DNA from: Silene latifolia
Taxonomy: Eukaryota; Streptophyta; Magnoliopsida; Caryophyllales; Caryophyllaceae
Assembly: GCF_048544455.1 (NCBI RefSeq)
Contig: NC_133529.1
Location: forward strand, 52,695,401 to 52,759,400
DNA: 64,000 bases
Direction of reading: 5' to 3'
The notes beneath the pieces are model-generated. The model was not told where the DNA came from and did not search any database. It was given only the letters and a program-made list of their open reading frames with translations. The translations under genes and the position numbers were made by a program. This document shows, one piece after another, positions 48,873 through 60,963 of the stretch (position 1 is its first letter; each line of letters opens with the position of its first letter).

Positions 48873-51800
48873 AACCCATACTCTAAAAACAACCATACTA
48901 ACTCGACCAAGACACAACAACATAACTAAGAACTCAAAAACTCGACCAAACATAAAACATGAACTCTTAACACCCACTCCACCAACTATGTTTACTTCCT
49001 TAACATGACTCACGATATCGCATCCACCACATATATATCTCTCACGACACCAACTTCATACATAACCAACCACCATCCACTAACACTGCTAGCTCCATAA
49101 TATCATCCACTATCAAATCCAAAATCAAGACACTCCTAGACATCAAACGGAATGTTACATTCTACCACCCTTAAAAGGAACTTCGTCCTCGAAGTTTACT
49201 CAGACTCATAACATCATCCTCCAACTGTCAACATTATATAAAATATTCCCACACTCTGAAGCATCACACTACTACAAGCACGACCATGGCCTTTTATAAG
49301 TATTATCCACAAAACAAATCCCTCATTTACACTACGCTAACACTCTACTTCCAATTATATTACAACATGCACCACCATGAAACTCTCTTTTATCGCCTCC
49401 TACTCCTCTTAAGATAAATGTTACGTCCTCGTAACTCACTAATACTAAATCCTAGATATATCTTTTCATAATCCTCATCACCGTCGCATGTCAAAGATAA
49501 CCACCTATAATCTAAACACTCGCCATGCACCTACCCAAGGTTCACTTACTTAAACAACTCTCATACTTCACTTCTCTCGTCACACCACCTAACCTATACC
49601 ACAAAATCCTTATCTTAACCCAAAACTTCAACTTTTCCACATTACCGCAACATGACATACCTCTCTATATAAAGCACCTATCTCCCAAACGCATAACTCA
49701 CGATCCACACTCGTTACGTACACTCACACTAGATCCTCCCGTTCTTTCCTTCATTACCGCAAGACTCATACATAACCTAATATGACACTAACTCCCCCAA
49801 CACCCTACACTCACTGTCCCAACAAAAGATTATGAACCACCTGCAGCTTTCAGATCATTACCACACATGTTCTACGGACCACTTGTCATTACCATGTCTA
49901 CTAAAGCCTTATCTAGAACAAGATCAAAATTACTGTAACAACCTCTCACAACCGTGTCCCATCAATAGAACATCACTATACCATGACAACAACGAAAACA
50001 TATACGACTCTATTTCATATCATACTATACCCTCATACCCAACTTAACTCGGTAAAGAAAACATCAATAAATAAGACAACTGTCTATCTCAGTAAACCGA
50101 AACTCGCGCAGGAGCAACATCAAACAAAACAACAAACTATGAATAACTGGTATGTACTTTCGAAACTCGAATCATAATCATCCCGCCTACTCCACCACAA
50201 CCGGTGACGGCATCACAACACCGCCACCAACAGCCACACCGTAGTGCGAAAATACCCGCATCACAACATTATGTACCGTGCCCGGATCACCACCCGAGGC
50301 ACCACAACCACACCGATAGACATCACAACCGCATACGATTCCATAAACACCGACCGAGCATAACTTCTCAGACAAGAAAACTTACTCAAATCCACTTTAT
50401 TAAATCACCACGCGACATATTATATGGATAAACAGATAAGCATCTCATGAACATCATCTCTACCATTTCACGGAATACACATGTGTTATTAATACACATA
50501 AAATTATAACTAGCCATGTCAAATTAATCAAGTTATTACCTTTTTGGATATTATTCAATTAAATTACCGTGCCCAACCTATATATTACAGAACATTCATA
50601 AAACAACTTTATAATTATCACACCATACCACTTCTTGTGAGGTCAGAACCTCACACAAACATTTACACATATCATAGACCCGTAATCACAACCAACTAGT
50701 CAATCCTGATCACGTAAGTTACCACTCAACATAGGTTACCTGTCGCCCGAGCTTAACTCGAATACACCTCATAACATATTCTCCCTTTCGCATATCCATC
50801 ACCCTCTGCCAAATGTAGCCACACCATTAATACTCAACTACTAACAACCGCCTCATATAACCACATCTTATACTCTTTCATAATCGTACTTACCAACTGG
50901 TCTCTCGCAAAATCAACCTCTTTAGAATTGTTACCTTTCTAATATACCATTACCCTTAACCACTAGTCACAAACCATAACACTACCGCTGTCCGGGCATC
51001 AAACCTCTTACACTCATCTCTAAACATCACGATTTGTTTCCTATCTTTGGTTGACATCCCAAATAACGAACATCCAATCCATTAACAAAATTACCTCAAC
51101 ATTCTTCCCAATACTATCCTTAATTGTATCATCATCTATTTCTCCACCAAAATCTCATATCATGTAGATATTCTACTAACTTCTTACTTTCCTTAATTTC
51201 TCGAAACTCATTATTAAACATGTTGTCCTGAAGCTCCCATATAACCATTAACTAACATCCTCATGATAATATCACACATTTCGATGATTCCTTACCTTTA
51301 TATCACATAACTCCGGTGAATATTTTCCTCAGCTTACTTTTATCCTTCTTTTCTCTTTACACTCAATAATACCAATTAATAGTTCAACTCCTTATTCCTT
51401 CTAGCTAACTCTTTAGAAATCCAGTTACCCCTTCGTTGCTCCAAAACTCAAATTCCATTACTTTCTACCGACATCATCCCACTCTTTCTTACCATGGATC
51501 TTCTCTTATTATGCTATCACTCACACTTGCCACTAATCTATCCATAGAATCAACGTTTAATGTTCAAACAATTGCATCTCCCTTTTTACATCTCTAGAAA
51601 TCATAATTCATTTAATACCGTTAATTACCCAAGGAAATCACACGGTAGTTTCGTCTCTCGATAACACAAATTTCCAAACTCGTCACTACCGCAAATCCAC
51701 GTCGCGACATGTCCCATTAAGTTCGCTATATACCACTATTTCCAAACGACCTTTCATTACATATGTTCTTACTCAACACTATTTCTAACCATCTCCCTCC

Positions 51801-52185
51801 ATAATTTATTATACATCTCAGGTTGCTACTATCCACATCCTTTCTTTCAATCTTTTCATTCTCACGTTCCTTAAACTTACATCATGCCTTGCCCACATTC
51901 ACTTACATTTTCATTACTCAACATACAATCATGTCACTCATCTCGTCTCACACAACATGCTCTATGCCTCAATTAAGTCTTACCAATCACAACAGATATA
52001 AATCATGTCCTCCCCACCGAACTCATACTCATCATAGGTGCCACTCTTTACACCACAAGATTGGGTAACTTACGCGTCAAGACCAACATACATGTAAAAC
52101 AATGCATAAAGAAGTAAAATAACCACTTTGAATTAAACATAATATGCAACGAAGTCAAAAGATAAGCATATGACCCAAAACAGGG
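48873..52185 (-). other. LARD interior without coding capacity
   Basis: AT- and CA-rich DNA with no frame that looks conserved. At 49148-49196 there is a second PPT-hairpin unit (AACTTCG-AGGA-CGAAGTT on the minus strand) followed by TGTAACATTCCG, which looks like a relic of another LTR start. Nothing else is supported. Confidence 0.7.
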
Positions 52186-52192
52186 TCACTAG

Positions 52193-52357
52193 ATCGAGTA
52201 CGAGAGCCACTCGATCGAGTAAGGGACTTACTCGATCGAGTAGGTCAAGATCAGAAGCACGTAAAATAAATCACCAGGGCTACTCGATCGAGTAACTAAC
52301 GTACTCGATCGAGTGCCCCCTTACTCGATCGAGTACCAAGGATACTCGATCGAGTAC
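52193..52357. repeat. Palindrome cluster in LARD interior
   Basis: Seven copies of ACTCGATCGAGT-type palindromes (the first as TAGATCGAGTA) lie about 1 kb from the 5' LTR. Confidence 0.9.
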
Positions 52358-53193
52358 CCCAATTCTCAGCACTGTCCAGCTTTCGTAAAACAGTCATAAC
52401 TCACTCATTTCTTGGTCGTTTTGGGTGTGTGACCTATCGTTAGAATCGTAAAAGAACAAGCTATCACCTCCAATTGGAATCACATTAAAATCATTTACGC
52501 ATCTCAAGTTATAACAGTTTAAAGACAACTTTGCTGTAATCAGACGACATAATTATTTGATTTTTACTTCCAAACAACTTAAACAACAACCAAGTTAAAC
52601 GAAAACAACCCAATACTCATGAAACCAGTAGCCCCAATCACATATTATTAGTTTCGAAAACAACGCAACAACATTCATCATGCACTACCCACATGCTTTT
52701 ATTCTATATCCTTTCGTAAGACAAATCATACTCATACATTACAAATCCTATTCCATGTTACTAACACAACAACACTATAAAATAACTTCCATTATATAAC
52801 CTGCTTAATCCGGAACCATGTTATCATACCACGATGATTCATCTTTTTCCACTAATTCATCCATCATACCACATATTTACCCACCATATACGTTCAACAT
52901 ATTCACCCAGCACATGTTCAATTCATACTCCTAACCTTCTGTACTTTTACTCAACACGACAACAACAACATGTATACTTACAATCGCTTTATATATATAT
53001 ATAGACAAAACACTTTTCCTTACGTAATTATAACATGTCAAATTACATGTATCAATAATTATACTTTCATGCTTTACAATCAACCAACATACAATTCACG
53101 TCATTATCATCTTTCATCCATCAATTCATACAACATACTACTACATAAATACACACAGCACACAATAAGCACATAACGATCCCGACACATATC
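52358..53193 (-). other. LARD interior near 5' end
   Basis: AT-rich, no gene seen. A short TA run lies near 52990. Confidence 0.6.
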
Positions 53194-53357
53194 CCATGGT
53201 GACCGGTTCAAAATTGTAGGGCGAGTTCGCGACTTTAGGACGTCTCCCAAGTCTTTGCATTAGCTCCTACAACCTTTACCCCGGGTTCATTTTAACTGAC
53301 TCCCTAGATTCATTAAGTTCATTGGTTACAGGTTTCAGGATCGTCGCTCTGATACCA
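53194..53357 (-). promoter_or_regulatory. LARD leader and PBS, shared with Tekay
   Basis: PBS TGGTATCAGAGC (53357-53346, minus strand), two bases from the LTR. The next ~150 nt match the Tekay leader at 61575-61741 in ordered blocks ('gaccggttc', 'ggacgtctcccaagtctttg', 'tagctcctaacaac'). This is a candidate packaging signal. Confidence 0.75.
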
Positions 53358-53359
53358 TT

Positions 53360-54839
53360 TGTAACACCCCCATACTCCAAGTGCCTTACCAGGACCACTC
53401 AGGTATAAGGATGCCACCATCTCGGTTACCCGAGGCATGATAATCATAAGACAATGAAGAAACATACTTAATTAAATAAGTTTAAGTGATTACATTACAA
53501 AACCAACTGTAAGCAAAATACAACTGTTCTCAAACTATAAACCAACTGAAAGGAACTGTCCTAACAAACACAGCGGAAGACTAAAGACTCTGATATGTGA
53601 TGACTCCATCCCCAGCTAGATCCCACGCGTATCCAAGATATACCGCTAAGCAATCGCTCACCACCCCGAATGGATCACCACAGTTTTTAAAACATTTAAA
53701 CGGGGTCAGTACTAATCACACAACTCAATATACATCAACAATAAGATAAACAGACATTGAATGTCACACACACACACACACACCACCAACCAATTCCCAT
53801 CATCTCAATATCGACGTCCCTTTGGACCGCCACGATGGGGGACCGCAGCCTGTTCCCACCTAAGCCCCGCTCATCATACCGAGCGATAACCCGTCCCATT
53901 AATGTGCACATCCCCTTCCGTGGCGGGTTCCACGAAGGGCGAAACTAGGGCGTGAAGTCACTCCCGCAAGTGACCCCACTCAGCCGAGAACGCATCTCGA
54001 GAGCCATAGACAACCAATCACAATCACAATCACAATCACAATCACAATCATCATATCAAACAATTAACTACAGCACATCACCAATATCCCATTATGGGAC
54101 TAATACTGAGTAGGAAATCCTACCTGGAAAGCAACACAATCATCAGACGATCTAGCAAATTGTCTCAAAACCTCTCCTTTACAAATCCTTCTCCTATCAC
54201 ATAATCACATAATCACATAATCACAATCTAACCATAACAAATCATAAAAACCCCCAATCCCAAAATTAGGGTTTAACCAAATCAAAGGAAAGACAATAAA
54301 AAGGGTACGTAGATCTTACCCTCGACGCAAGGAATCCAACGATATAAACAACGACAAGAATCGACCGTCGAACTCGGAATTGCTAAGAATGCGATTAGGA
54401 AGATGAACTTGTTGCTTTCTCTCTTAAACAGGGTTTTAGGTTTTGTAAAAGTGATTTAAAACAATGACGACGATACTTAAATACCTTAATCGCATAATTA
54501 ACAAAACCCGAGAAAATTCCCCGTAAAACCGGACACTCGATCGAGTACCCAAGGTACTCGATCGAGTACCCCCCTACTCGATCGAGTGCCTAAGGCTACT
54601 TGATAGAGTACCCCCTTACTCTATCGAGTACCTAAGGCTACTTGATAGAGTACCCCCTTACTCAATCGAGTACCTAAGGCTACTTGATAGAGTACCCCCT
54701 TACTCTATCGAGTACCTAAGGCTACTTGATAGAGTACCCTACAGGTCAGAAACTTTTCTAAAACGCAACTTACCCTTACTCGACAGAGTAAGGCCTACTC
54801 GATAGAGTACCCCAAGACTTATAAATACGGAGTATTACA
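53360..54839 (-). repeat. LARD 5' LTR
   Basis: 1480 bp. On the minus strand it starts TGTAATACTCCG, with TATTTATAAG just inside as a possible TATA-like element, and ends GGGTGTTACA. Confidence 0.92.
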
Positions 54840-54844
54840 CCGAT

Positions 54845-55248
54845 ACTAGTATAGTAGCTGTTGTTATACGAGAACTCGATCAAATCCAGCCTATCCTCCC
54901 AAGTCCCACCGAACTCCATGGCACAAGATCTCAACATGTCCTCCAAAGTCTTGATTGTCCTCTCAGTCTGACCATCTGTTGCAGGATGAAAAGCTGTACT
55001 CATCTTTAAGGTCGTGCCCATCGATTCCTGCAACTCTTGCCAAAACCGTGAGATAAACCTCGCATCCCGATCCGACACTATGTCTTTAGGTATACCATGT
55101 AACTGAACCACATGTTTAATGTAACTTAAACTAGCTGTGCCGTAGACCAAGTATCCTTCATCGGAAAGAAGTGAGCTGACTTTGTTAGTCGATCGACGAT
55201 AACCCAAATCATATTGTTACCTTGTTGTGTCCTTGGTAACCCCACGAT
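54845..55248 (-). pseudogene. Tekay integrase core, truncated
   Basis: Starts abruptly at VGLPRTQQGNNMIWVIVDRL; the upstream part with the first catalytic Asp is missing. A frameshift lies near 55130. The second catalytic Asp is in VSDRDARFISRFW and the Glu region is TDGQTERTIKTLEDML. The frame is then cut at YNNSYYTSIG by the LARD element and resumes at 47352. Confidence 0.8.
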
Positions 55249-55328
55249 TAGGGATGGCAATGGGTAGGGTTTGGGTAGGGTCCGCCTAACCCGGACCCGA
55301 GATTTTTCCTTTGGACCGGTACCCGACC
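55249..55328 (+). mobile_element. 80-bp hAT-like terminal fragment
   Basis: TAGGGATGGCAATGGGTAGG at the left resembles plant hAT terminal inverted repeats, and the following 'gggtagggtccgcctaaccc' is the composition usual for such ends. No second terminus remains. It sits between Tekay integrase and the copia LTR. Confidence 0.5.
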
Positions 55329-56620
55329 TGTTGGGAAATGTGTCCTCGACAATAGTGCGATCACATGATTTAATATCATAATTAAATCTCATACTAAGAA
55401 TACGTGAGGGATGATTCTTTATATAGTCGACTGACCGTCATTAATCGGTAATGATTGGCTAACTAGAGTTTGACATTACTGTCGTGTGACGGTGGTGGTC
55501 AGTTGATCCCTTTAGGTCACACCTATAGGATGAGGCCCAAATAGATATTTAATTAATTGTATGTGATACAGATTAACTAATTCCTTAATTATGGGAGTGC
55601 AATTTTACGTCTTATTGTAATGTGATTAAATAAGATTTAATTTAGTAATTAAGTGTTAAATTACTAAATTAGTTGAGGCATTTTATAAGTTTTGAGGTAA
55701 AGGTAATTAGTTATTTAAAGTTACAAGAAGTTGTAATTTTAACCAACTAGTTATTATGGAACCCATTATATGTTGATATAATGGTAGTATACTACTCAAA
55801 AAGTGGAGTGTATATTATATTATTAATTATAATATTTAAGAGTAAAATGATTACATTAATAATTAATTATGTAAGATAGTTAAACATATGACTTATAAGC
55901 ATTTGTGGGACAAATGACAAAAGGCAAAAATGGACCAAAATGGGTCCAATATTTCGGCCAAATGAAGAGCACAAAAGATGCTCTTTTGTCTTTTGTTTGT
56001 GTTGGTTAGTGTGATTGTGACATATCACACAAGCCTTTTCATACTACTTCTTACACCCATGCTCCCTACACTCTACCTACACTATACAAGAGAGTAAAAA
56101 TAAAAGCAATAAGATTCCCTTCAAGGGAAGAGGCCACCGGTTTTTGGCCATAAAAGAGAGCATTAGTTGCTCATTTTCTAGTTAGTGCTTTTGTTGTTTT
56201 TCTCTCTAGTTTTTCCTCACATGCTATTGCAACAAACTCTCTACAATACTAATACTCTCCAATCTATTACTAGAAGTAGTAATACTAGAAATATTAGTAA
56301 TATTAAGGGAACATTTCTACTACATATCTAGTTAATATTAGTAGGAATTTTTGGGATTAATCTTGGGTGCAACTTATTGGAGTGTCTTCTATACTTGGAG
56401 TCTTAGGAGGATCATCCATCATATTTAGCTCAAGAACAAGTGAAGGAAGGTGACCTTACTTGTGCCCATATATTTCGAACCATATAGCAATGTAAGGGAC
56501 ATTGTTTTTCTTATAAATATTCCATTTTGTTATGCATGCACTAGATCTAAAGAACAAATAATTAACAAGTTAATTAGTTAACTATTAGAGGAGTCTAATA
56601 ATAGGTATATGAACCTAACA
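55329..56620 (+). repeat. Copia 5' LTR of the truncated second copy
   Basis: TGTTGG...CCTAACA, 1292 bp. It is homologous to but clearly diverged from the LTRs at 32874 and 40352, so it is a different member of the family. Confidence 0.85.
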
Positions 56621-56622
56621 AG

Positions 56623-56634
56623 TGGTATCAGAGC
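56623..56634 (+). promoter_or_regulatory. Copia primer binding site
   Basis: TGGTATCAGAGC, initiator Met-tRNA type, two bases after the LTR. Confidence 0.9.
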
Positions 56635-58740
56635 ATAGGATGTTGCATGCATAATCGGTTATTGTTTTTCCGAGTTAAAAGGTTAACATATAAAACTAAA
56701 AATTTGTGATTTATTAGTATAAGCCATGAAATCACCATGCATGGTATATATTCTGGTCCTAAAATGTTTTAGGTCATTTTTATGATTTATGGAAATTTAT
56801 TGCTCATTTTAATGATTTTTGGTCATTTTATTACATTTTTATGACTAAAATGGGAATTAAAATGCTAAAACTATTTAAACGAAGTTTCTGACCTTGGAAA
56901 TTTTATATGACCTCACATGCATATTTTACAAGTTGTGTGTAAAAAGTCGAGTTAATTTGATTAATATTGCATGATTTATGATTTTTATGAGATAAAAATG
57001 GATTAAAAGAGGTAAAATGGTTAAAATTTGTTAAATCTCTAATTAAGCCATGATCTTTTAATATGATGTCACATGCATAATTTACAGAGAGTATGCAAAT
57101 TTCTAGATTAAAAGATCTCTTTTAGCATGATTTATGGATTTTTAGAGTAAAAATGGCATAAATAGTGACTATTTTAGCAAAATTAGCTAAAACGTATTGC
57201 ATGGCTTGAGAAAATTATTTTAAGTTGCATTAATATCCCACTAATCAGATCTAAGGTTGTAAAAATTATTGGAGTAATTTTTGGATACTTTAAGTATTTT
57301 ATGAGATAAAACCGATAAAATGCAACTATATTTTCTCAAAATTAATTTGAAACTTTTAACCATGATTTTTGACATTATGAGTGTCATGGAATTATTCCAG
57401 TATATTCAAAAATTTAAAATTCAAAATTTGAAATTATTGTAATTTTATTTGGATTTATTTCTTAAATATAATGATTTTAAGGTAAAAAATGAGCATAAAA
57501 TTAAATCAAGTTGAATTATTGTCAAAAAATTTAGTGATGACTAATTTTTAGTCCTAAAAAGTGTTAGTATAATTAACTTGAGCTTGGATGTGATTTAAGT
57601 GTTAATTTGTGATTTTAAAAGGTTATTATCACGCATTTCCATAAAACCGGGTTATATGTACGACATAAGTTAAATAGGGCGATTTGGCACATCATTTGGC
57701 ATGATAGGTACATATTATAATGCTGCATATTTCAATTTTTGAATGTCTTTTATTTATATAATTTTGAATTATGTAAATTTATCTTAGTATGGCCTTAGTT
57801 TTTATCGATATTACCCGTAATGAAAGGGAATATTGATTCGGTTGTAATTTAATGTGATTTCGTATCACTTTTATTTTTATTAGTTTTTCCATTTTACAAA
57901 TGTATAATAGGAATAGCTTTGTGTTTTTATTATTATTTGTAATTATGGAGCATCTTCAAAGACGGTGCCATTCGGAAAGGTGATCCGACGAAGACGATGT
58001 CTTGGGAGGCGTGCCACTTGAAGATTCAAGGGACCAAAGGAGTTGGTTTCCGAATATGTAATAGAATATTTAATTTTCTATTTTAGGAAGGTCATACTAG
58101 AAATTTTATTTATTGCTTTGCATTTCTTTTAATATGTTGCATGCATTGCCAAATCGCCATAACAACACATGCATATCATATCGAGTCATCGACCGTGTCA
58201 ATTATAATTATCGTAGTTCACCGCTTTAGTTCACTTAAAACGTGATAGATAATAAATTGACAAGACCTCTCACATATAATAATTGAGATATAGCCTTACC
58301 AAATAGTAGAACCCATGAAGTACCAATTTCATAAGGGAGTTAATCCGGCTTCACCGTAATACAAACCTTGTTACGTTGGCGAAGTGGGGTAGTAAAATGT
58401 TATTACATCGAAATTTGGATTGAGCTCAACAGAAGTATTGTTGAACGTAGTCGCATGTGTTCCGGGCTAAATATGAGAATTAGAGTAATTTTTATCGACC
58501 GAGAGTTTTAAAAGTAGAATCGATTAAAAAGTTAATCCACCGAGTTATATTAATAAGGGATGAATCGGCTCATCGTGCCCGAGTTGATATGAATTTGGAT
58601 CTCGGAATCATTTATATAGTTGGGAGGAGGTCACTATATAAATGAAATACCTGTAGTTAAATTTACGAGTATTATTAAAACGATAGATGATAATTAATTC
58701 CTTAATTTCCTATTTTGTAGTCAAATTTGTTTTATCAACC
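56635..58740 (+). other. Copia untranslated leader
   Basis: 2.1 kb of AT-rich leader without ORFs, homologous to the leader of the copia at 32874-41647 (minus strand, 40337 to about 38300). For example, 'gggaccaaaggagttggttt' at 58030 matches near 38905. Confidence 0.75.
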
Positions 58741-58894
58741 GCAATGGCAACTCCAATCATGTCCGCATCCACTAGTTCCACCACGCTTACCAATGTGTCA
58801 TGGCTCCGATCCTTCATGGATCGATATAAGTTAGAAAAGAATGGGTCTAATTTCGCTGATTGGGACGCGCAACTTCGCTTGGCCGCGCAAGGTG
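58741..58894 (+). pseudogene. Copia gag N terminus, truncated
   Basis: MATPIMSASTSSTTLTNVSW begins at 58741 and runs to [20 protein letters not shown], the Trp-containing start typical of copia gag. It breaks at 58895 into a duplicated 19-bp patch and Tekay RT. The ATG at 58687 is upstream in the leader and less likely. Confidence 0.7.
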
Positions 58895-58914
58895 ACTTGT
58901 TCTTTACCGTAACT

Positions 58915-59785
58915 CAGCTGGTCGAACAGATCATCAATCCTAGTCAACGGATACTTGTTCTTTACCGTAACACGATTCAGCTCTCTATAATCAATGCATA
59001 ACCTCATGCTCCCATCTTTCTTCTTCACAAATAACACTGGTGCTCCCCATGGTGACACACTAGGCCGGATATACCCCTTGTTTAACAAATCATGTAACTG
59101 TTTCTTTAACTCTTCAAGTTCTTTAGGTGCCATACGATATGGTGCTTTGGATATAGGACCTGTTCCCGGTTTAAACTCAACACTGAAGTTGATATCTCTT
59201 AGGTGGTAACCCTGGTATCTCTTCTGGGAAGGCATCACTAAACTCTCCCACCACATGTATCTCAGATGCTATCAGCTGCTCAGCGCGCCGATCTCTTACT
59301 TGACAAAGAATCAAGGGACACTTTTTCCTCAAACATGACTTTAAAGTCATTACGGTGATGAACTTACACTTAGGTTTCACAACAAACCCCCTATAAGACA
59401 CCCATATACCCTTAGGCCCCTTTAAAGACACTTTCTTTTGTCGGCAATCTATCTTAGCATCATACTTACCCAACCAATCCATCCCAACGATGACCTCAAA
59501 GCCATCAATAAGAAACTATAGCAAGTTGACCGGCAAGTCTACCCCTCCAACCAACATGGACACATCCCTATACAACTTGACACAAGACACCGACTGCCCA
59601 GAAGGTATAAACACACTATCGTCTACAAGTTCAAACTCCCCCAAACCCATAGACAAAGCATGGCTGCTAGACACAAAAGAGTGTGTTTCCCCAGAGTCAA
59701 ACGAAACAAAAGACGATGTATTATGAACAAGAAAGGTACCGGTAACTACATGAGCATCATGCTCAGCTTCCTGCTTGTCCATCAT
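58915..59785 (-). pseudogene. Tekay protease and truncated RT
   Basis: The protease carries the active-site block FDSGETHSFVS (usual family form DSGATHSF), followed after a stop near 59516 by MDWLGKYDAKIDC. A frameshift near 59205 leads to RT ([53 protein letters not shown]). RT stops there, before its catalytic YxDD block, at the rearrangement junction. Integrase resumes at 55248. Confidence 0.85.
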
Positions 59786-60963
59786 AAAGAGCTTTCTGCT
59801 GCTTTTCTGGCCTCCGCCCTGGACCGAGTGCTAGAAGTACTTGGCTTAGCTGCCGAGTTCTGAGTTCCACTGTTGTTCTGGCGCTGATAAGATCCCCCAC
59901 TATTGCGGTTGAAACCGTCATTGTTGTTCTGCCCTCCACGGTTACCCCATGATCCAGATGGCCTGTTGCTCGCAAAACTCTGACTCGGACCCTGTGAGAA
60001 ACTTCCCTGATAAGCCCCCGACGTTCCTCTAGCTCTGGCATTGGTACAGTCGTACTTCTTGTGACCTATTCCTCCACAGTTGAAGCATGTCAGGTTGGAG
60101 TTGTCACTAACACTCCGACCTCCACCCCTTCCCTAAGCTCGAGATCCCCAAGGAAACCCAGATCCTCCAGAAAAGGCTCTAGACTTGGCATAGTTGCCTT
60201 TCTTGTGGCTCGACTGATTGCCACTCTCGTTTTCCGCTTTCCTCTTCTCGGTGGTTGTCCTCTCTGCAGCCTATTTGGATAAATCCACTAAACTCTCAGC
60301 TTGCCCGGCCCTTAAGTATACGTCCTTCAGATCGGTGATGACCCTGGCTGGTAACCTGTTCATGATCTTGGGCGCTAACCCCCTTTTAAAACGAAGATCT
60401 AAGCCCCGTTGCCCCAAATGCATGTCCTCCGTATAACGTGACAACTCAAGGAACCGATCATAGTACTCTGTCACCGTCATGTCGTTGGTCATGGTGAAAG
60501 AATCAAACTCAGATCTTAACTTGTGACGGATATGTTCCGGCACAAATTGCTCTCTCATGGCGCTCTTCAAACTAGACCACGGTATAGCACCATCCCCTTC
60601 CTCTCTGTAAAAAGCTCATGCATCCTCCTTCACGTTCTGCCACCATACTGCAGCTTCACCCCTCATGTAGTACACTGCCTGCTCAACAGCCAACTCCGGT
60701 TGGCACTTAACAACCTCTAGGAGACTGTCCATCTCACGATGCCAGTTATCAAGCAGCTAAGGTTCCCCAATGCCCTCGTAAGTAGGTGGGTTGAAGCGGG
60801 CAATGATAGTGCTCAGGTGGGTAGCATCCACCGATTTCTCCGCCCCCTTACCCACATTCTTAAGAGCCTCAAGAAGTGCCTCCTCCTGCTCGATCATACG
60901 GGCTACCTAATCTGTGGACATCTCAGTTGCTTGGATGTACGCGGCTGACCTCTTTGGCGGCAT
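59786..60963 (-). pseudogene. Tekay gag with zinc knuckle
   Basis: ATG 60963 starts MPPKRSAAYIQ. The frame includes the conserved capsid segment (ARFNPPTYEGIG, VYYMRGEAAVWWQ, FDSFTMTNDMTVTEYYDRFL) and a CX2CX4HX4C knuckle (CFNCGGIGHKKYDC, 60087-60046). In-frame stops lie near 60908, 60757, 60617, 60271 and 60133, so no full gag can be made. Confidence 0.8.

Larger units (their letters stand above)
47353..54839 (-). mobile_element. Non-autonomous LARD-like LTR element nested in Tekay integrase
   Basis: LTRs at 47353-48834 and 53360-54839 are flanked by the target duplication ccgat (47348-47352 and 54840-54844). The PBS beside the right LTR sets the minus orientation. The 4.5-kb interior has no gag or pol. 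Its LTR ends, leader (53194-53357), PBS and PPT region match the Tekay element around it, so Tekay proteins probably supplied replication functions. Confidence 0.9.
55329..58894 (+). mobile_element. Truncated copia element
   Basis: Comprises the LTR, PBS, ~2.1-kb leader and the first ~50 codons of gag, then ends abruptly in Tekay RT sequence. The rest of gag, pol and the 3' LTR are absent. The left flank is the hAT-like fragment. Confidence 0.85.

Noticed and set aside
49525..53176. Small plus-strand ORFs in the LARD interior
   Set aside because: Short, AT-biased, unrelated to known families and antisense to the element.
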